Positions 1 through 6,870 of a stretch of 9,847 nt of DNA are shown here, piece by piece. Numbering within the stretch: position 1 is the stretch's first letter; each line of letters opens with the position of its first letter. The stretch comes from an uncultured Eubacteriales bacterium. Its GTDB lineage: Bacteria > Bacillota > Clostridia > Christensenellales > Aristaeellaceae. The stretch covers positions 1-9,847 of the forward strand of contig CADBNX010000057.1 of the NCBI GenBank assembly GCA_902796115.1, read 5' to 3'. The position numbers were made by a program, and so were the translations under genes. Under the pieces are notes generated by a model that saw only the letters and a list, made by a program, of their open reading frames with translations, ran no database searches and was not told where the DNA came from.

Positions 1-107
1 AGGGAAAACGCCTTCATATCGATTTTTTCCTCTGCAAGACGTTTCGTCAGCGCGAGCAGCGCACCGGGTTTGTTTTCCAGAAAAACGGAAATCTGCCTGA
101 TACTCAT
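1..107 (-). CDS. ACT-domain protein, N-terminal fragment (runs off left edge)
   Basis: Only the first 35 codons are present. They read MSIRQISVFLENKPG followed by ALLALTKRLAEEKIDMKAFS, the opening beta strand, the Asn-Lys-Pro-Gly turn and the first helix typical of an ACT amino acid-binding domain. ACT proteins of this sort commonly sit next to phenylacetate-CoA ligase and indolepyruvate oxidoreductase genes, probably as amino acid sensors; that role is inference. The ATG at 107-105 has an ideal ribosome-binding site, AGGAGG at 119-114, with 6 bases between. The TAG stop of the upstream paaK gene overlaps this site, so the two genes are likely translationally coupled as the last visible members of the operon. 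The length and any second ACT domain cannot be seen. Confidence 0.85.
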   Translation of the reverse strand, partial: MSIRQISVFLENKPGALLALTKRLAEEKIDMKAFS

Positions 108-117
108 TGTGTACCTC

Positions 118-1419
118 CTATATCTTGCGTTTGTCGATCACACGAACGGCTTTGCCCTCGCTGCGCACAATACTCTTGGGGGCTACAAGCGTCACTTTTG
201 CGGTAAGTCCCAGCATCGCGCGAAGTCCTTCTGTCAGTCTCTTCTGCCGTTCGCTGATTTCACCCAGGTTATCCGTAAACATTTCCGGCGTCATTTCCAC
301 CTGTACATCCAGCGTGTCTGTATTGCGCACTCTGTCCACAAGGATCTGATAATTGGCCGCGTACCCCTGATTGAGCAGTACGGTTTCGATCTGCGACGGG
401 AACACATTCACACCGCGGATGATCAGCATATCATCCGTACGGCCGCGCGGCTTGCACATTTTGACATGTGTGCGGCCGCAGGGGCATTTCTCATGACTCA
501 GCACGCAGATGTCGCGGGTACGGTAGCGGATCAGCGGGAAGGCTTCCTTGGTGATACTGGTAAACACAAGTTCTCCCTGCTGCCCGTCCGGAAGCACTTC
601 TCCCGTATCAGGATTGATCACTTCCGCAATGAAATGATCCTCATTGATGTGCATGCCGGTTTGCGCTTCACACTCATACGCCACACCGGGGCCGCTGATT
701 TCCGTGAGCCCGTAGATATCGTAAGCCTTGATACCGAGGGTTTCCTGAATGCTCTGCCGCATTTCTTCGGACCATGCTTCCGCGCCGAATATACCGGCCT
801 TCAGGGGGATCTGATCCGGTGTCAGTCCCATTTCTTTCATGGATTCGCCCAGATATGCCGCGTAGGAAGGTGTGCAGCAGAGGATCGTCGCGTTCAGATC
901 ACGGATAAACATGATCTGTCTCTCCGTATTGCCGGAGGACGCGGGTACGGTGAGGCATCCCACTTTATGGCTTCCGCCGTCGAGTCCCGCTCCTCCCGTA
1001 AACAGCCCATATCCGTACGCTACCTGGCATACATCCTCATTCGTGCCCCCTGCGGCAACGATTGCGCGGGCACAGCAGTCCTCCCATAGATCAATATCAT
1101 GCTGTGTATAAAAAGCCACTACGCGTTTGCCGGTCGTACCGGAAGTGGAATGGATACGGACACAGTCTTTCAGCGGAACGGCAAGCAGTCCGTACGGATA
1201 AGCGTCTTTCAGATCCTGCTTCATCAGGAAGGGCAGTTTTCTGAGGTCATCCACGGAACGGATATCCTCCGGCGAAACGCCCGCATCCTGCATTTTTTTC
1301 CGGTAATAAGGTACGTGATCCCATACATGACGCACTTGCTTTCTAAGGCGTTCATCCTGCCAAGTACGGATCTGCTCTCTGGAAGCTGTCTCGATCTCCG
1401 GCTGATAGTAGCGGCTCAT
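118..1419 (-). CDS. paaK: Phenylacetate-CoA ligase (arylacetate-CoA ligase, AMP-forming)
   Basis: A cytoplasmic adenylate-forming enzyme of 433 residues, the usual PaaK length. It activates phenylacetate or a related arylacetate with ATP and CoA. Visible motifs in order are the phosphate-binding loop STSGTTGK (91-98), the adenine/Mg motif YGLTE (236-240), YRTRD (299-303), the CPCGR pair of cysteines typical of the PaaK branch (312-316), the hinge region RGRTDDMLIIRG (325-336), and the C-terminal SEGKAVRV (420-427) whose Lys423 fits the catalytic lysine. The ATG at 1419 has AAAGGAA upstream. It lies 21 bp after iorB, and its TAG stop falls inside the ribosome-binding site of the ACT gene. With iorAB upstream it probably links arylacetyl-CoA and free arylacetate (phenyl-, hydroxyphenyl- or indoleacetate). 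The true substrate and net direction cannot be read from the sequence. Confidence 0.93.
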   Translation of the reverse strand: MSRYYQPEIETASREQIRTWQDERLRKQVRHVWDHVPYYRKKMQDAGVSPEDIRSVDDLRKLPFLMKQDLKDAYPYGLLAVPLKDCVRIHSTSGTTGKRVVAFYTQHDIDLWEDCCARAIVAAGGTNEDVCQVAYGYGLFTGGAGLDGGSHKVGCLTVPASSGNTERQIMFIRDLNATILCCTPSYAAYLGESMKEMGLTPDQIPLKAGIFGAEAWSEEMRQSIQETLGIKAYDIYGLTEISGPGVAYECEAQTGMHINEDHFIAEVINPDTGEVLPDGQQGELVFTSITKEAFPLIRYRTRDICVLSHEKCPCGRTHVKMCKPRGRTDDMLIIRGVNVFPSQIETVLLNQGYAANYQILVDRVRNTDTLDVQVEMTPEMFTDNLGEISERQKRLTEGLRAMLGLTAKVTLVAPKSIVRSEGKAVRVIDKRKI

Positions 1420-1440
1420 AGCATCATTCCTTTCTTTTCT

Positions 1441-2013
1441 TCATGCGTTCCTTCCCAGTTGGAAGGCTTTCCGGTTCAGTTCAAGGTATTTGGGGGGCAC
1501 CACCGCGGCAAGCGCGTCTTCCCAGCGTTCCCGCGGCAGATCAAAGTAATGGGACAGTCTGCCCATCAGCACGATATTGACAGCCTTCGGGCTTCCTGCC
1601 TTCTCTGCCAGTGTCAGGCAGTCGAGCGCATCGACCGCAACCCCCGCTGCCTGCATTTTCTCTGTCAGGTTTTCCGGATACGCAGCTTTTCCCGTGATTA
1701 CCGGCATCGGATCGATCTGCTGGGTTGATGTGACGATCTTTCCGCCGGGCTTCAGGTACTCCATCCAGCGGGCCGCTTCCAGCAGCTCAAAGGATACGAT
1801 AAAGTCCGCTTCCCCGCGGTCGATGACCGGCGAATACACATGGTCTCCGCAGCGCACGAATGTGACCACGCTTCCGCCGCGCTGCGACATGCCGTGTACT
1901 TCCGAAACCTTTACATCACAGCCTTCCTGCTGCAGCAGGTGTCCGAGCAGGCGGCTGGCAAGCAGACTGCCCTGTCCGCCGACTCCGACAATCATAATAT
2001 TTTTCTCCTGCAT
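1441..2013 (-). CDS. iorB: Indolepyruvate:ferredoxin oxidoreductase, beta subunit
   Basis: A 190-residue protein of the gamma-domain type found in 2-oxoacid:ferredoxin oxidoreductases, the normal IorB length. The N-terminal GVGGQGSLLASRLLG (10-24) is the family signature, followed by EVHGMSQRGGSV (38-49). With IorA it forms the enzyme that oxidatively decarboxylates arylpyruvates to arylacetyl-CoA and passes electrons to ferredoxin, or runs in reverse as a reductive carboxylase. The ATG at 2013 is preceded by AAGGAGGT at 2027-2020, which directly follows and partly overlaps the iorA TGA stop (2030-2028), a tight coupling that suits 1:1 subunit synthesis. No Fe-S cysteine motif is present; the clusters are in IorA. 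Confidence 0.94.
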   Translation of the reverse strand: MQEKNIMIVGVGGQGSLLASRLLGHLLQQEGCDVKVSEVHGMSQRGGSVVTFVRCGDHVYSPVIDRGEADFIVSFELLEAARWMEYLKPGGKIVTSTQQIDPMPVITGKAAYPENLTEKMQAAGVAVDALDCLTLAEKAGSPKAVNIVLMGRLSHYFDLPRERWEDALAAVVPPKYLELNRKAFQLGRNA

Positions 2014-2027
2014 GATTCAAACCTCCT

Positions 2028-3761
2028 TCAGCAGTTTTCCAGCGCGTGGAAACGGCACAGCTGTGCGCATACGCCGCATCCGACGCAAAGTGTATTGTCA
2101 ATGTGCGCCTTTCCGTTTTTGACAGAAATGGCCGGGCAGCCGATCTTCATGCAGGCGCTGCAGCCCCGGCAGGCTTCCTCGTTCACATGAAGCGGCGGCT
2201 TGTGCTTCACATATTTCAGCAGCGCGCAGGGCCGTCTGGAAATAATCACCGAAGGTTCAGGAGCGGCCAGTTCTTCCTTCAGCACTTCATCACAGGCTGA
2301 CAGGTCGTATGGATCCACAACCCGGACACGCCGGATTCCCATTGCCCGGCAAAGGCTTTCCAGATCGATCTTTCCGGCCGGATCTCCCTTGATATTATAG
2401 CCCGTGGTCGGATTCTGCTGGTGTCCCGTCATGCCGGTTATGGAATTGTCCAGGATGATCACGGTGGAGTTTGACTGGTTATAGGCGATATTCGCAAGTC
2501 CCGTCATCCCGGAATGCATGAATGTGGAATCTCCGATGACAGCCACGGTTTTTCCTTCGCTCTTTCCTTCCTGCGCTTTGTTGAACCCATGGATGGCGCT
2601 GACAGAAGCGCCCATACATGCGGTCATTTCAATTGCAGAGAGCGGTGCGACTGCGCCGAGGGTATAGCATCCGATATCGCCCAGTACGGTCACCTTGTTC
2701 CGGTTCAGTGTATAGAACAGCCCCCTGTGCGGGCATCCCGCGCACATGACCGGAGGCCTCGGCGGGATCGCTTCTTCAAGCCCGGTGCCCCTCTCATGCG
2801 GAATACCGAGCTTCTGCGCGATCAGTGTCTGGCTCAGCTCTCCCAACGGCGAGAACAGGTTTTTGCCTTCTGTCCGAAGCCCCATCGCCCTGCAGGCTTC
2901 CTCGATGAACGGATCAAGCTCCTCAACCGCGATCAGTCTTTCCACACCGGCCGCAAAGTCCTTGATCTTTTTCTCCGGCAGAGGCCAGATCATCCCGAGT
3001 TTCAGTACCGGATATGTATCCCCGCAGACTTCCTTCACATACTGATAGCAGGTGGAAGAGGTAATGATCCCGATGCTGTGATCCTTTCCTTCCTCCACGC
3101 GGTTCAGCGCGGAATGCTCCGCAAACTTGGCCAGCGCGCGCGTACGCTCCTCCACGATCGGATGACGGCGGATCGCGTTGCCGGGCATCATGACATATTT
3201 GGCGATGTTCTTTTCATAAGGCTTTTCCGGTGCTTCCCGCCGTTCACCGATTTCAGTCAGTGACTGTGAATGAGCGACCCTGGTGCACATTTTCAGGAAC
3301 ACCGGCGTATCGAAACGTTCCGAGATTTCATACGCCTGTTTTACAAAATCCAGGGCTTCGGCGGAATCGGAAGGCTCCAGCATCGGCACTTTCGAAGCCC
3401 GGGCGTAATGGCGGGAATCCTGCTCATTCTGCGAGGAATGCATGCCGGGATCGTCCGCTACGGCAATGATCAAACCGGCATTGACTCCCGTATAGGAAAT
3501 CGTAAAAAGCGGATCCGCAGCCACATTCAGGCCCACATGCTTCATACCGCAGAAACTGCGTTTGCCGGCCAGGCTCGCGCCGAATGCCGCCTCCATGGCT
3601 ACTTTTTCGTTCGGCGCCCATTCGCAGTATATCTCATCGAATTTGGCTGCTTCCTCGGTAATTTCCGTACTCGGCGTTCCGGGATAGCTCGATACAAACC
3701 CGCAGCCGGCTTCATACAGTCCCCTTGCGGCCGCGGCGTTTCCCAGCAGCAGTTTTTTCAT
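2028..3761 (-). CDS. iorA: Indolepyruvate:ferredoxin oxidoreductase, alpha subunit
   Basis: A 577-residue catalytic subunit, somewhat short within the usual range for IorA. The order is an N-terminal pyrimidine-binding domain (SSYPGTPSTEI, 24-34), a middle domain, a thiamine diphosphate domain containing CAGCPHRG (340-347), GDIGCYTLG (361-369) and the TPP/Mg motif starting GDS at 410 and continuing to ILDN (436-439), then a C-terminal ferredoxin domain. The latter has two cysteine sets, C531/C534/C537/C542 and C559/C562/C565/C569, fitting two [4Fe-4S] clusters. The enzyme converts aryl-2-oxoacids plus CoA to arylacetyl-CoA, CO2 and reduced ferredoxin in the cytoplasm. The TGA of the upstream regulator gene is one base before this ATG, and the AGGAGG at 3779-3774 lies inside that gene, so translation is coupled. 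No key residue looks missing. Confidence 0.96.
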   Translation of the reverse strand: MKKLLLGNAAAARGLYEAGCGFVSSYPGTPSTEITEEAAKFDEIYCEWAPNEKVAMEAAFGASLAGKRSFCGMKHVGLNVAADPLFTISYTGVNAGLIIAVADDPGMHSSQNEQDSRHYARASKVPMLEPSDSAEALDFVKQAYEISERFDTPVFLKMCTRVAHSQSLTEIGERREAPEKPYEKNIAKYVMMPGNAIRRHPIVEERTRALAKFAEHSALNRVEEGKDHSIGIITSSTCYQYVKEVCGDTYPVLKLGMIWPLPEKKIKDFAAGVERLIAVEELDPFIEEACRAMGLRTEGKNLFSPLGELSQTLIAQKLGIPHERGTGLEEAIPPRPPVMCAGCPHRGLFYTLNRNKVTVLGDIGCYTLGAVAPLSAIEMTACMGASVSAIHGFNKAQEGKSEGKTVAVIGDSTFMHSGMTGLANIAYNQSNSTVIILDNSITGMTGHQQNPTTGYNIKGDPAGKIDLESLCRAMGIRRVRVVDPYDLSACDEVLKEELAAPEPSVIISRRPCALLKYVKHKPPLHVNEEACRGCSACMKIGCPAISVKNGKAHIDNTLCVGCGVCAQLCRFHALENC

Positions 3762-3762
3762 A

Positions 3763-4080
3763 TCACATCATCTCCTCCTGTCTGTTTTTTTCACGTTCCA
3801 AGGCTTCGATCGCGCGGCAGACCGCGCCGGAAGAATCCTCCACAATGGTTCTCTTCACCCTGCTGATGGTGGCGCTGCTCGCGCCTGTACTCTCCAGGAT
3901 CTTCGTATACACCTGATCCTTCAGCAGGCAGCAGGCCACCTCAAACCGCTGCTCCAGGCTGCGCATTTCCGTCGGTGTGCAGAGTTCCTCAAAAAATCTG
4001 ATGCATTCATCGCGATCTCTGAGCTTTGATATCGCCTCATACAGTGCGGTGTCGTGATGCCTTTTCTGGCTCTTCGGCAC
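3763..4080 (-). CDS. YerC/YecD-type TrpR-like transcriptional regulator
   Basis: A 105-residue protein of the TrpR superfamily. The TrpR-like core is TPTEMRSLEQRFEVACCLLK (35-54), followed by the helix-turn-helix with recognition helix ATISRVKRTI (70-79). This is close to the YerC/YecD pattern of an initial helix pair followed by Thr-Gly-Ala-Ser and Ala-Thr-Ile-Ser-Arg-Val. The C-terminal tail is charged and helical. It is the first gene of the iorAB-paaK operon, so it probably controls that operon and itself; a ligand is not visible, and an aromatic amino acid would be a guess by analogy with TrpR. The start is GTG at 4080-4078 with AGGAGG at 4097-4092. An ATG at 4087-4085 is closer to the ribosome-binding site but out of frame and leads to a stop after 16 codons. 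Confidence 0.88.
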   Translation of the reverse strand: MPKSQKRHHDTALYEAISKLRDRDECIRFFEELCTPTEMRSLEQRFEVACCLLKDQVYTKILESTGASSATISRVKRTIVEDSSGAVCRAIEALEREKNRQEEMM

Positions 4081-4117
4081 GGCGCATCCCCCCTCCTTCC
4101 GTTCGTACCGGCTTCCG

Positions 4118-4135
4118 GAAGACGGCCTCGTCTTC
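4118..4135 (-). other. Leader stem-loop upstream of the TrpR-like gene
   Basis: GAAGACG and CGTCTTC form a perfect 7-bp stem around a 4-base loop (AGGC on the transcribed strand). It lies in the 5' leader of the leftward operon, about 20 bases before the ribosome-binding site. No run of T follows, so it is not an intrinsic terminator. It may be a chance hairpin or affect RNA stability. Confidence 0.4.
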
Positions 4136-4172
4136 TGTTTGCCGACAGTGAACAGACGTCAAAGACTCTTTA

Positions 4173-4202
4173 TTAGTATAACACGTTAACGCATTAAAGT
4201 AA
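4173..4202. promoter_or_regulatory. Candidate TrpR-like operator (30-bp imperfect dyad, core CGTTAACG)
   Basis: Centred between 4187 and 4188 is a perfect 8-bp palindrome CGTTAACG (4184-4191). Extending outward, 11 of 15 positions per half-site are symmetric, including TTA blocks at distances 7-9. It sits between the -10 and -35 boxes of the leftward promoter and just upstream of the rightward -35. The GTTAAC core equals the centre of the E. coli trp operator (CTAGTTAACTAG). Binding by the adjacent TrpR-like protein is inferred from position and family. Confidence 0.5.
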
Positions 4203-4203
4203 A
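4175..4203 (-). promoter_or_regulatory. Leftward sigma-A type promoter for the regulator-iorAB-paaK operon
   Basis: On the minus strand TTTACT (4203-4198) and TATACT (4180-4175) are separated by 17 bases. The -10 box matches consensus at 5 of 6 positions and the -35 box at 4 of 6. Transcription would start near 4168, giving a leader of roughly 85-90 bases before the GTG of the regulator gene. A palindrome lies in the spacer, so a bound repressor would block RNA polymerase. Confidence 0.75.
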
Positions 4204-4217
4204 TATCAAAAATCACC

Positions 4218-4246
4218 TTGAAATAAAACAATGAAAAGCGTATAAT
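4218..4246 (+). promoter_or_regulatory. Rightward sigma-A type promoter for the acyl-CoA ligase gene
   Basis: TTGAAA (4218-4223) and a perfect TATAAT (4241-4246) are 17 bases apart, a near-consensus housekeeping promoter. The start would lie near 4253, giving a leader of about 40 bases before the ATG at 4295. Its -35 box is 14 bp from the -35 box of the leftward promoter, so the two are back to back. Confidence 0.85.
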
Positions 4247-4294
4247 AGCAAAGATTCCGATTAGAGTCCCTTCGGCGGACAAGGAGGTCAAACT

Positions 4295-5932
4295 ATGCCG
4301 ATCACTGATTATCTGGAACGGAACCATATGCTGTATGGCAATGAAACAGCATTGATCGAACTGAATCCGGAGCAGAAAGATACCCGCCGTGTCACCTGGA
4401 AAGAGTATTCTCTCATTCAGCCCACGCAGACCGCTTCATACCGCCGGGAAATTTCCTGGCAGGTGTTTGATGAAAAGGCGAACCGTTTTGCGAATATGCT
4501 GCTCGGCAGAGGCATCCAGAAGGGCGATAAAGTTGCCATTCTGATGATGAACTGTCTCGAATGGCTGCCCATCTACTTTGGCGTGCTGAAAACGGGAGCG
4601 CTTGCCGTTCCGTTCAATTTTCGCTATTCGGCCGATGAGATCCTTTACTGTGCCGATCTGGCGGAGGTGGATGTACTGGTCTTCGGGCCGGAATTCATCG
4701 GCCGGGTAGAATCTGTTGTGGATAAAGTGTCCGAAAGGCGGCTCCTGATCTATGTCGGAGAAAACTGTCCCACCTTCGCGGAAAGCTACCGCGAACTGGT
4801 TGCGGACTGCTCCAGCGAAGCACCCGGTATCCTGCTCAGCGACGACGATGACGCGGCGATCTATTTTTCCTCCGGCACTACGGGCTTTCCGAAAGCCATT
4901 CTGCATAAGCACCGCTCCCTGATGCACGCCGCCATCGTAGAACAGAAGCATCACTCCACCGGCAGAGGAGACTGTTTCCTCTGTATCCCGCCGCTCTACC
5001 ACACCGGAGCAAAAATGCACTGGTTCGGCAGCCTTGTGTCCGGTTCCCGCGCGGTGCTGCTGCGCGGCACAAAACCCGAATACATCTTGAAAGCCGTATC
5101 CCAGGAACTGTGCACCATCGTGTGGCTTTTGGTTCCCTGGGCACAGGACATCCTGGACGCGCTTGATTCCGGAGCGCTGAAAATCAGCGACTATCATCTG
5201 GATCAGTGGCGTCTCATGCACATCGGCGCACAGCCGGTTCCTCCTTCCCTTGTACGCCGCTGGCTGAAGTATTTTCCCCATCATCAGTGTGACACCAATT
5301 ACGGCCTGTCCGCATCCATCGGCCCCGGCTGTGTTCATCTGGGCGTAGAAAACGTGCACAAAGTCGGCGCCATCGGCGTGCCGGGCTATGGATGGGAATG
5401 CCGCATCGAGGATGCGGACGGGAATCCTGTCAGACAGGGCGAAGCGGGAGAGCTGTGCGTGAAAGGCCCCGGCGTCATGACCTGCTATTACCGTAATCCG
5501 GAAGCCACAAAGGAAGTGCTGACCGAAGACGGCTGGCTGCGTACCGGCGATGTGGCAGTGCAGGATGAGGATGGATTCATTTTCCTGGTTGACCGGAAAA
5601 AGGACGTGATCGTATCCGGCGGTGAAAACCTGTATCCCGTACAGATCGAGGATTTCCTGCGGAAGAACGACAAGATCTACGATGTCGCCGTGATCGGCCT
5701 GCCGGATAAACGCCAGGGTGAAATCGCGGGCGCGATCATTTCCGTCAAGGAAGGCATGACCCTGACGGAAGACGAAGTAAACGCCTTTTGTCAGGATCTG
5801 CCGCGCTACAAACGCCCCCGTAAAATCATTTTCGCGCCGGTTCCCCGGAACGCAACCGGAAAAATCGAAAAGCCGCTGCTTCGCAAGATGTACGGTCAGG
5901 AGCATCTGGTGGCATTTGAAAATCAGGAGTAA
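4295..5932 (+). CDS. AMP-forming acyl-CoA ligase (class I adenylate-forming enzyme)
   Basis: A 545-residue cytoplasmic acid-CoA ligase that would activate a carboxylic acid by way of an acyl-AMP. Motifs in order are the phosphate loop FSSGTTGFPK (191-200), IPPLYHTGA (231-239), YGLSASIG (336-343), GWLRTGD (413-419), DRKKDVIVSGGENLYP (433-448) and the C-terminal ATGKIEK (520-526) with the expected catalytic Lys523. The usual YG-x-T-E glutamate that helps bind Mg appears replaced by Ala340, which is odd. The ATG has AAGGAGG at 4281-4287 with 7 bases between. It is transcribed from its own near-consensus promoter, divergently from the iorAB-paaK operon, and is followed 41 bp later by the Mrp gene. 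The substrate is unknown; fatty, aromatic and branched acids are all possible. It is not closely related to the PaaK across the divergent promoter. Confidence 0.88.
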   Translation: MPITDYLERNHMLYGNETALIELNPEQKDTRRVTWKEYSLIQPTQTASYRREISWQVFDEKANRFANMLLGRGIQKGDKVAILMMNCLEWLPIYFGVLKTGALAVPFNFRYSADEILYCADLAEVDVLVFGPEFIGRVESVVDKVSERRLLIYVGENCPTFAESYRELVADCSSEAPGILLSDDDDAAIYFSSGTTGFPKAILHKHRSLMHAAIVEQKHHSTGRGDCFLCIPPLYHTGAKMHWFGSLVSGSRAVLLRGTKPEYILKAVSQELCTIVWLLVPWAQDILDALDSGALKISDYHLDQWRLMHIGAQPVPPSLVRRWLKYFPHHQCDTNYGLSASIGPGCVHLGVENVHKVGAIGVPGYGWECRIEDADGNPVRQGEAGELCVKGPGVMTCYYRNPEATKEVLTEDGWLRTGDVAVQDEDGFIFLVDRKKDVIVSGGENLYPVQIEDFLRKNDKIYDVAVIGLPDKRQGEIAGAIISVKEGMTLTEDEVNAFCQDLPRYKRPRKIIFAPVPRNATGKIEKPLLRKMYGQEHLVAFENQE

Positions 5933-5973
5933 ACTGCATCACGTATACAGAATAACAAGGAGAATGTATTATT

Positions 5974-6801
5974 ATGAGCGAATGTTCCCACGACTGCTCC
6001 AGCTGCAGTCAGAACTGCCAGAACCGCGACCCTGCTTCTCTGCTTGAAAAGCCCCGCAAGGGCACCAGCGTCAAGCGTATCATTGCCGTAATGAGCGGCA
6101 AGGGCGGTGTCGGAAAATCCCTTGTCACGTCACTGCTTGCCGTATTGGCACAGCGCATGGGTTACAAAACAGCCATCCTGGATGCGGACGTTACCGGTCC
6201 ATCCATCCCCAAAGCCTTCGGGATCCGCGAACCCGCTGTCGGCGATGACGAGGCGCTGCAGGCATCCGTGACGCGTACCGGCATCAAAACCATGAGCCTG
6301 AACCTGCTGCTGGAAGAAGAAACCAGCCCCGTTGTATGGCGCGGGCCCGTGATCGCGGGTACCGTGAAGCAGTTCTGGACAGATGTCAACTGGGGAGATC
6401 TGGACATTATGTTCATCGATATGCCGCCGGGAACCGGTGACGTACCGCTGACCGTCTTCCAGTCCATCCCGTTAAACGGCGCGGTAGTCGTCACGACGCC
6501 GCAGTCTCTGGTCGGCATGATTGTCGAAAAAGCTGTCAACATGGCCGGAATGATGAATATTCCCGTTCTCGGATTGATTGAGAATATGAGTTACGCGGTA
6601 TGTCCGCACTGCGGCGAGCATATTGAATTGTTCGGTGCGAGCACTGCGCAGGAAACCGCTCAAAAGCACGGCCTGCCCCTTCTCGGAAAGATCCCGATGG
6701 ATCAGAAACTGACTGCCGCATGTGACGCGGGTCTGATCGAACTGTTTGAAGGAAACTGGCTTGACGAAGCCGCAAAGGTCATCCTGAAAGGCCTTGAATA
6801 A
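5974..6801 (+). CDS. Mrp/ApbC-type P-loop ATPase, iron-sulfur cluster carrier
   Basis: A 275-residue Mrp/Nbp35-family protein that in characterised relatives holds and transfers [4Fe-4S] clusters to apoproteins in the cytoplasm. The deviant Walker A with the signature lysine reads SGKGGVGKS (41-49). IDMPPGTGD (148-156) is the family's Walker B-like motif, and CPHC (210-213) supplies the cluster-bridging cysteines of the dimer. A short N-terminal head carries Cys4, Cys8, Cys11 and Cys15, a possible second metal site often seen in clostridial relatives. The ATG follows AAGGAG (5957-5962). It probably shares the transcript of the upstream CoA ligase and ends at a strong terminator. IorA and MutY, both [4Fe-4S] proteins encoded nearby, are plausible clients, but that is inference. 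Confidence 0.93.
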   Translation: MSECSHDCSSCSQNCQNRDPASLLEKPRKGTSVKRIIAVMSGKGGVGKSLVTSLLAVLAQRMGYKTAILDADVTGPSIPKAFGIREPAVGDDEALQASVTRTGIKTMSLNLLLEEETSPVVWRGPVIAGTVKQFWTDVNWGDLDIMFIDMPPGTGDVPLTVFQSIPLNGAVVVTTPQSLVGMIVEKAVNMAGMMNIPVLGLIENMSYAVCPHCGEHIELFGASTAQETAQKHGLPLLGKIPMDQKLTAACDAGLIELFEGNWLDEAAKVILKGLE

Positions 6802-6807
6802 TCAGAC

Positions 6808-6839
6808 AGCAAGCAGGCTTCTTCGGCCTGCTTGCTTTT
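6808..6839 (+). terminator. Intrinsic terminator after the Mrp gene
   Basis: A perfect 11-bp stem, AGCAAGCAGGC (6808-6818) with GCCTGCTTGCT (6826-6836), closes a 7-base loop and runs into TTTT followed by pyrimidine-rich sequence. It begins 6 bases after the TAA stop. An alternative fold pairs AGACAG (6804-6809) with CTGTCT (6840-6845), bulging out the T run. The T-rich side is rightward only, so it ends the ligase-Mrp transcript. Confidence 0.85.
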
Positions 6840-6870
6840 CTGTCTCTTAGATTTTTCCGGGAGGTTCTCC

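Noticed and set aside
70..1089. 339-codon plus-strand frame opposite paaK
   Set aside because: A shadow frame that covers conserved PaaK motifs on the minus strand; its low-complexity His/Arg-rich product matches nothing recognisable.
2514..3263. Plus-strand frame opposite iorA
   Set aside because: The minus strand encodes the complete IorA TPP domain here, and the plus-strand product has no motif.
4118..4135. Leader hairpin as an attenuator or T-box
   Set aside because: The leader is only about 90 bases, has no following T run, no T-box sequence and no Trp-rich leader peptide.
4037..4327. 96-codon minus-strand frame spanning the divergent promoter region
   Set aside because: It reads through both promoters and the operator dyad, and overlaps the regulator gene out of frame; no domain is seen.
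4436..5905. 489-codon open frame antisense to the acyl-CoA ligase gene
   Set aside because: It is a shadow of the codon bias of the real gene: it has no recognisable domain and lies within a gene whose family motifs are clear on the plus strand.
6832..6870. Longer N-terminus of the ROK-SIS protein from a TTG at 6832
   Set aside because: The extension begins inside the terminator stem and lacks a ribosome-binding site, while GTG at 6871 has GGGAGG at ideal spacing and starts right before the ROK phosphate motif.
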